From an uncultured Bacteroidales bacterium (lineage in GTDB: Bacteria; Bacteroidota; Bacteroidia; Bacteroidales; UBA932): a stretch of DNA of 16,578 nucleotides. Below the pieces are notes generated by a model. It searched no databases. It had not been told where the DNA came from and saw nothing but the letters and a program-made list of their open reading frames with translations. Of this stretch, positions 14,753 to 16,578 are shown piece after piece. A program made the translations under genes and the position numbers. Numbering within the stretch: position 1 is the stretch's first letter; each line of letters starts with the position of its first letter. The stretch lies in NCBI GenBank assembly GCA_946415795.1, contig CAMKTW010000013.1, forward strand, positions 1 to 16,578, in the 5' to 3' direction.

Positions 14753-16143
14753 TGAGCCGCTTTCTGGGCATAGATCTGGGAACCACTTATTTCAAGGCTG
14801 GCGTATGGGACGATTCCGGACGCCAGTGCGGACTTGGCCGTGCCCCTGTTCCAAAGAATACAGTCGGCGGGCGGTGTGAGCTTCCGGCAGAAGATTTCTG
14901 GAAGGCCATCCGTAGCGCTGTTACAGAGGCTTTGGCAGGTGCCGGGATACCTCCATCTGCTATAGATGGCGTATCCTATTCATCCCAGGCCAACAGCTTT
15001 ATCCTGCTGGATGGAGCTATGGAGCCGCTTACAGACCTGGTGTTATGGCCAGACGGCCGCGCCGGGGAGTGCTGCGACCTGCTGGGAAGGCTTGCGTTGC
15101 GGCCCGACTTTATGGAGAAGACCGGACTTGGGATAGTTCCCGACGGTGAATTTATGCTTGCCAAACTGGACTGGTTCCGCACTAACCGCCCCGAAATATG
15201 GCGCAGTACTGCATCGGTGATGACCATTTCCGATTATCTGGTTTTCGGACTTACCGGGCGTCGCGCCGGCGATATGACAACCGCCTCCCTCACTGCTCTG
15301 CTGGATGTGGCAAAAGGCTTCTGGTGGTCCGAGGCGCTTGATGCGTTCTGCCTCAGTGCAGATATGTTCTCCGAGCCGCTGGCTACCGGCACACTTGCCG
15401 GTCGGGTCTCTCCCGATGGCGCCGCGAGAGTTGGACTTATCCCTGGAACACCGTTTTATGCAGGATGCCTCGACCACTATGCTGTGGCAATCGGGGCAGG
15501 TGTCACCGCCGGAGGCCGTATCAGCGAATCCACCGGGACTGTGCTGGCCTGTGTAGGTTACAGTGAAGGCTATGCTCCGCGTGAAGGCGTTATCACCGCC
15601 CGCGGACTGGAGCCCGGCCGTTTTTTCCAGCTGGCATTCAACGGGAACGGCGCCACCGCCGTGGAGTGGTACCAGAAGAATTATGCTCCTCAGCTGACTA
15701 TCCCGCAGCTGGAGGCGCTCTCTTGCAAAGTCCCGGTCGGTTCCGACGGACTGGTGGCTCTGCCCCGGAGCGACAGTTATCCCGGTCTGGAGGGATTCCG
15801 GAATGTGCAGGAAGGGCACACTCCGGGCCATTTCCTGCGGGCAATATTTGAATCCACCGCGGCCACCCTCAAATCCCTCGTGGATTTGCTGGATGCAGAA
15901 GGCGCTGCGGGTGAGGTGATCCCTTCCGGAGGCGGTGCGCGCAACCGGCTCTGGCTGCAGATCAAGGCCGATTTGCTGCAAAGAGATTTTTTAATCCAAT
16001 CCTCAGGCGAACTGGCCACCAAAGGGGCGGCAATGCTGGCCGCCGGCAATCCTTCCGGTAAGGTCGTGTTTGACAGCACCATCCATCCCGATCCAGAAGA
16101 AGTTGAAAAATATAAACAATGGTATAAAAGCATATCGATATGA
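14752..16143 (+). CDS. FGGY-family carbohydrate kinase
   Basis: The start is ATG 14752, sharing one base with the preceding TGA; a GTG one codon upstream is less likely. The 463-residue protein has the FGGY ATPase fold: LGIDLGTTYFKAGVWD (5-20, phosphate-1), GCLDHYAVAIGAG with catalytic base D241, STGT (260-263, phosphate-2) and SGGGARNRLW (392-401, adenosine site). The length suits the xylulokinase-like branch. In the sugar-contact segment, SQANSFILLD (78-87) replaces the GQMHG... of xylulokinase, so D-xylulose is not the obvious substrate; LWPDGRA (98-104) retains the substrate-contacting Asp region. FGGY kinases phosphorylate sugars or polyols at the terminal carbon. Here it likely activates the imported compound. 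The SIS gene overlaps its stop by 4 bp. Confidence 0.9.
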   Translation: MSRFLGIDLGTTYFKAGVWDDSGRQCGLGRAPVPKNTVGGRCELPAEDFWKAIRSAVTEALAGAGIPPSAIDGVSYSSQANSFILLDGAMEPLTDLVLWPDGRAGECCDLLGRLALRPDFMEKTGLGIVPDGEFMLAKLDWFRTNRPEIWRSTASVMTISDYLVFGLTGRRAGDMTTASLTALLDVAKGFWWSEALDAFCLSADMFSEPLATGTLAGRVSPDGAARVGLIPGTPFYAGCLDHYAVAIGAGVTAGGRISESTGTVLACVGYSEGYAPREGVITARGLEPGRFFQLAFNGNGATAVEWYQKNYAPQLTIPQLEALSCKVPVGSDGLVALPRSDSYPGLEGFRNVQEGHTPGHFLRAIFESTAATLKSLVDLLDAEGAAGEVIPSGGGARNRLWLQIKADLLQRDFLIQSSGELATKGAAMLAAGNPSGKVVFDSTIHPDPEEVEKYKQWYKSISI

Positions 16144-16578
16144 AAATGACTAAAGAAGATGTGATTGCAAGGGCCAGGGAGTCCATTCAGATAGAGGCCA
16201 AGGCTGTCGCCGACATTGCCGGCTATCTGGACGAGGACAGCTTTTATGAGGCTGTCAAGGCGCTGGCCGCCGCTCCCAGGATTACAACCTGTGCCAGCGG
16301 TTCGTCCGGCATCGCCGCAAAGAAATTTGCCCACTCTCTCTGCTGCATAGAACGCGGCGCCCAGTTCCTTTCCCCCGCGGAGGCTGTGCACGGCGGTATG
16401 GGGTGTATGAAAAAAGGGGATGTGGTGGTGATGGTTTCGCGTGGCGGAAAAACGGCCGAGCTGCTCCCCATCATCGACGTCTGCAACAAGAAGGGCGTCA
16501 CGCTGATTGGCGTTACAGAGAACCTCAACTCCATCCTGGCCCAGAAGTCACAGATTGTAGTTCCTATGAAGATTGAGC
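16140..16578 (+). CDS. SIS-domain sugar-phosphate isomerase (KpsF/GutQ-like), 3' end outside window
   Basis: The gene starts with ATG 16140 (ATGA overlap with the kinase stop) and runs off the window after 146 codons. CASGSSGIAAKKFAHSL (51-67) and PAEAVHGGMGCMKKGD (79-94) match arabinose-5-phosphate isomerases of the KpsF/GutQ/KdsD group, including the PAExxHG segment. VSRGGKTAELLP (99-110) is the SIS phosphate-binding motif, normally SxSGxTxE, here with Arg-Gly and Lys replacing the usual residues. Such enzymes interconvert aldose and ketose phosphates; related SIS proteins (AgaS type) deaminate/isomerise amino-sugar phosphates. Whether CBS domains follow cannot be seen. Translational coupling to the kinase suggests the two act in succession. 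Confidence 0.85.
   Translation, partial: MKMTKEDVIARARESIQIEAKAVADIAGYLDEDSFYEAVKALAAAPRITTCASGSSGIAAKKFAHSLCCIERGAQFLSPAEAVHGGMGCMKKGDVVVMVSRGGKTAELLPIIDVCNKKGVTLIGVTENLNSILAQKSQIVVPMKIE

Noticed and set aside
15043..15981. 312-codon open frame on the minus strand
   Set aside because: Antisense to the FGGY kinase; no motif and no plausible translation start context.
14752..16143. Xylulokinase (xylB)
   Set aside because: The xylulose-contact signature is replaced and no xylose isomerase or xylose transporter is nearby; kept as FGGY kinase of unknown substrate.

Overview
The window looks like a chromosomal segment of a Bacteroidota bacterium, most likely an uncultured or gut-type Bacteroidales of moderate to high GC. 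Four signs support this. The -7 promoter boxes match the Bacteroidota pattern TAnnTTTG. Start codons mostly lack strong Shine-Dalgarno sequences. There is an outer-membrane TonB receptor under a TPP riboswitch. Several proteins carry Sec or lipoprotein signals of the kind common in this phylum. No rRNA, tRNA, CRISPR array, insertion sequence or phage gene was seen, and no stretch over 300 bases lacks a gene.

Left region (20-3438, + strand): a tight three-gene unit of secreted enzymes. Two paralogous TIM-barrel, glycoside-hydrolase-like proteins (494 and 405 aa) flank an M15-family peptidoglycan peptidase. The first paralog has an extra N-terminal beta domain and an EF-hand-like calcium loop that the second lacks. 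The unit ends in a 97-bp intergenic stretch (3439-3535) with two perfect hairpins and an imperfect direct repeat, where it converges with minus-strand genes.

Middle region (3536-6898, - strand): an outer-membrane beta-barrel protein followed by a lipoprotein (an unrecognised pair), a nitroreductase, and a MATE-family efflux transporter. Promoter-like boxes sit so close to the starts of the last two that their mRNAs may be leaderless or nearly so.

TPP-controlled receptor (6934-9154, + strand): a promoter box, a clear TPP aptamer and a 705-aa TonB-dependent receptor, probably for thiamin or a precursor. The closing P1 helix of the aptamer reaches into the AUG, and the likely ribosome-binding sequence lies in the aptamer core.

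Right region (9172-16578, + strand, running off the window): a seven-gene operon with its own promoter box. The genes encode an MFS transporter, a HpcH/HpaI-type aldolase, a NagA-type amidohydrolase, a NagB-like protein with altered active-site motifs, a cytosolic neutral-ceramidase-like protein, an FGGY sugar kinase and a SIS-domain sugar isomerase (cut off). From the aldolase onward, genes are 1-13 bp apart or overlap. The set reads as an import-phosphorylate-isomerise-deacylate-deaminate-cleave route for an N-acylated amino sugar or amino-sugar acid. The substrate is not evident, and several enzymes depart from textbook active sites. This is the best candidate in the window for an undescribed pathway.
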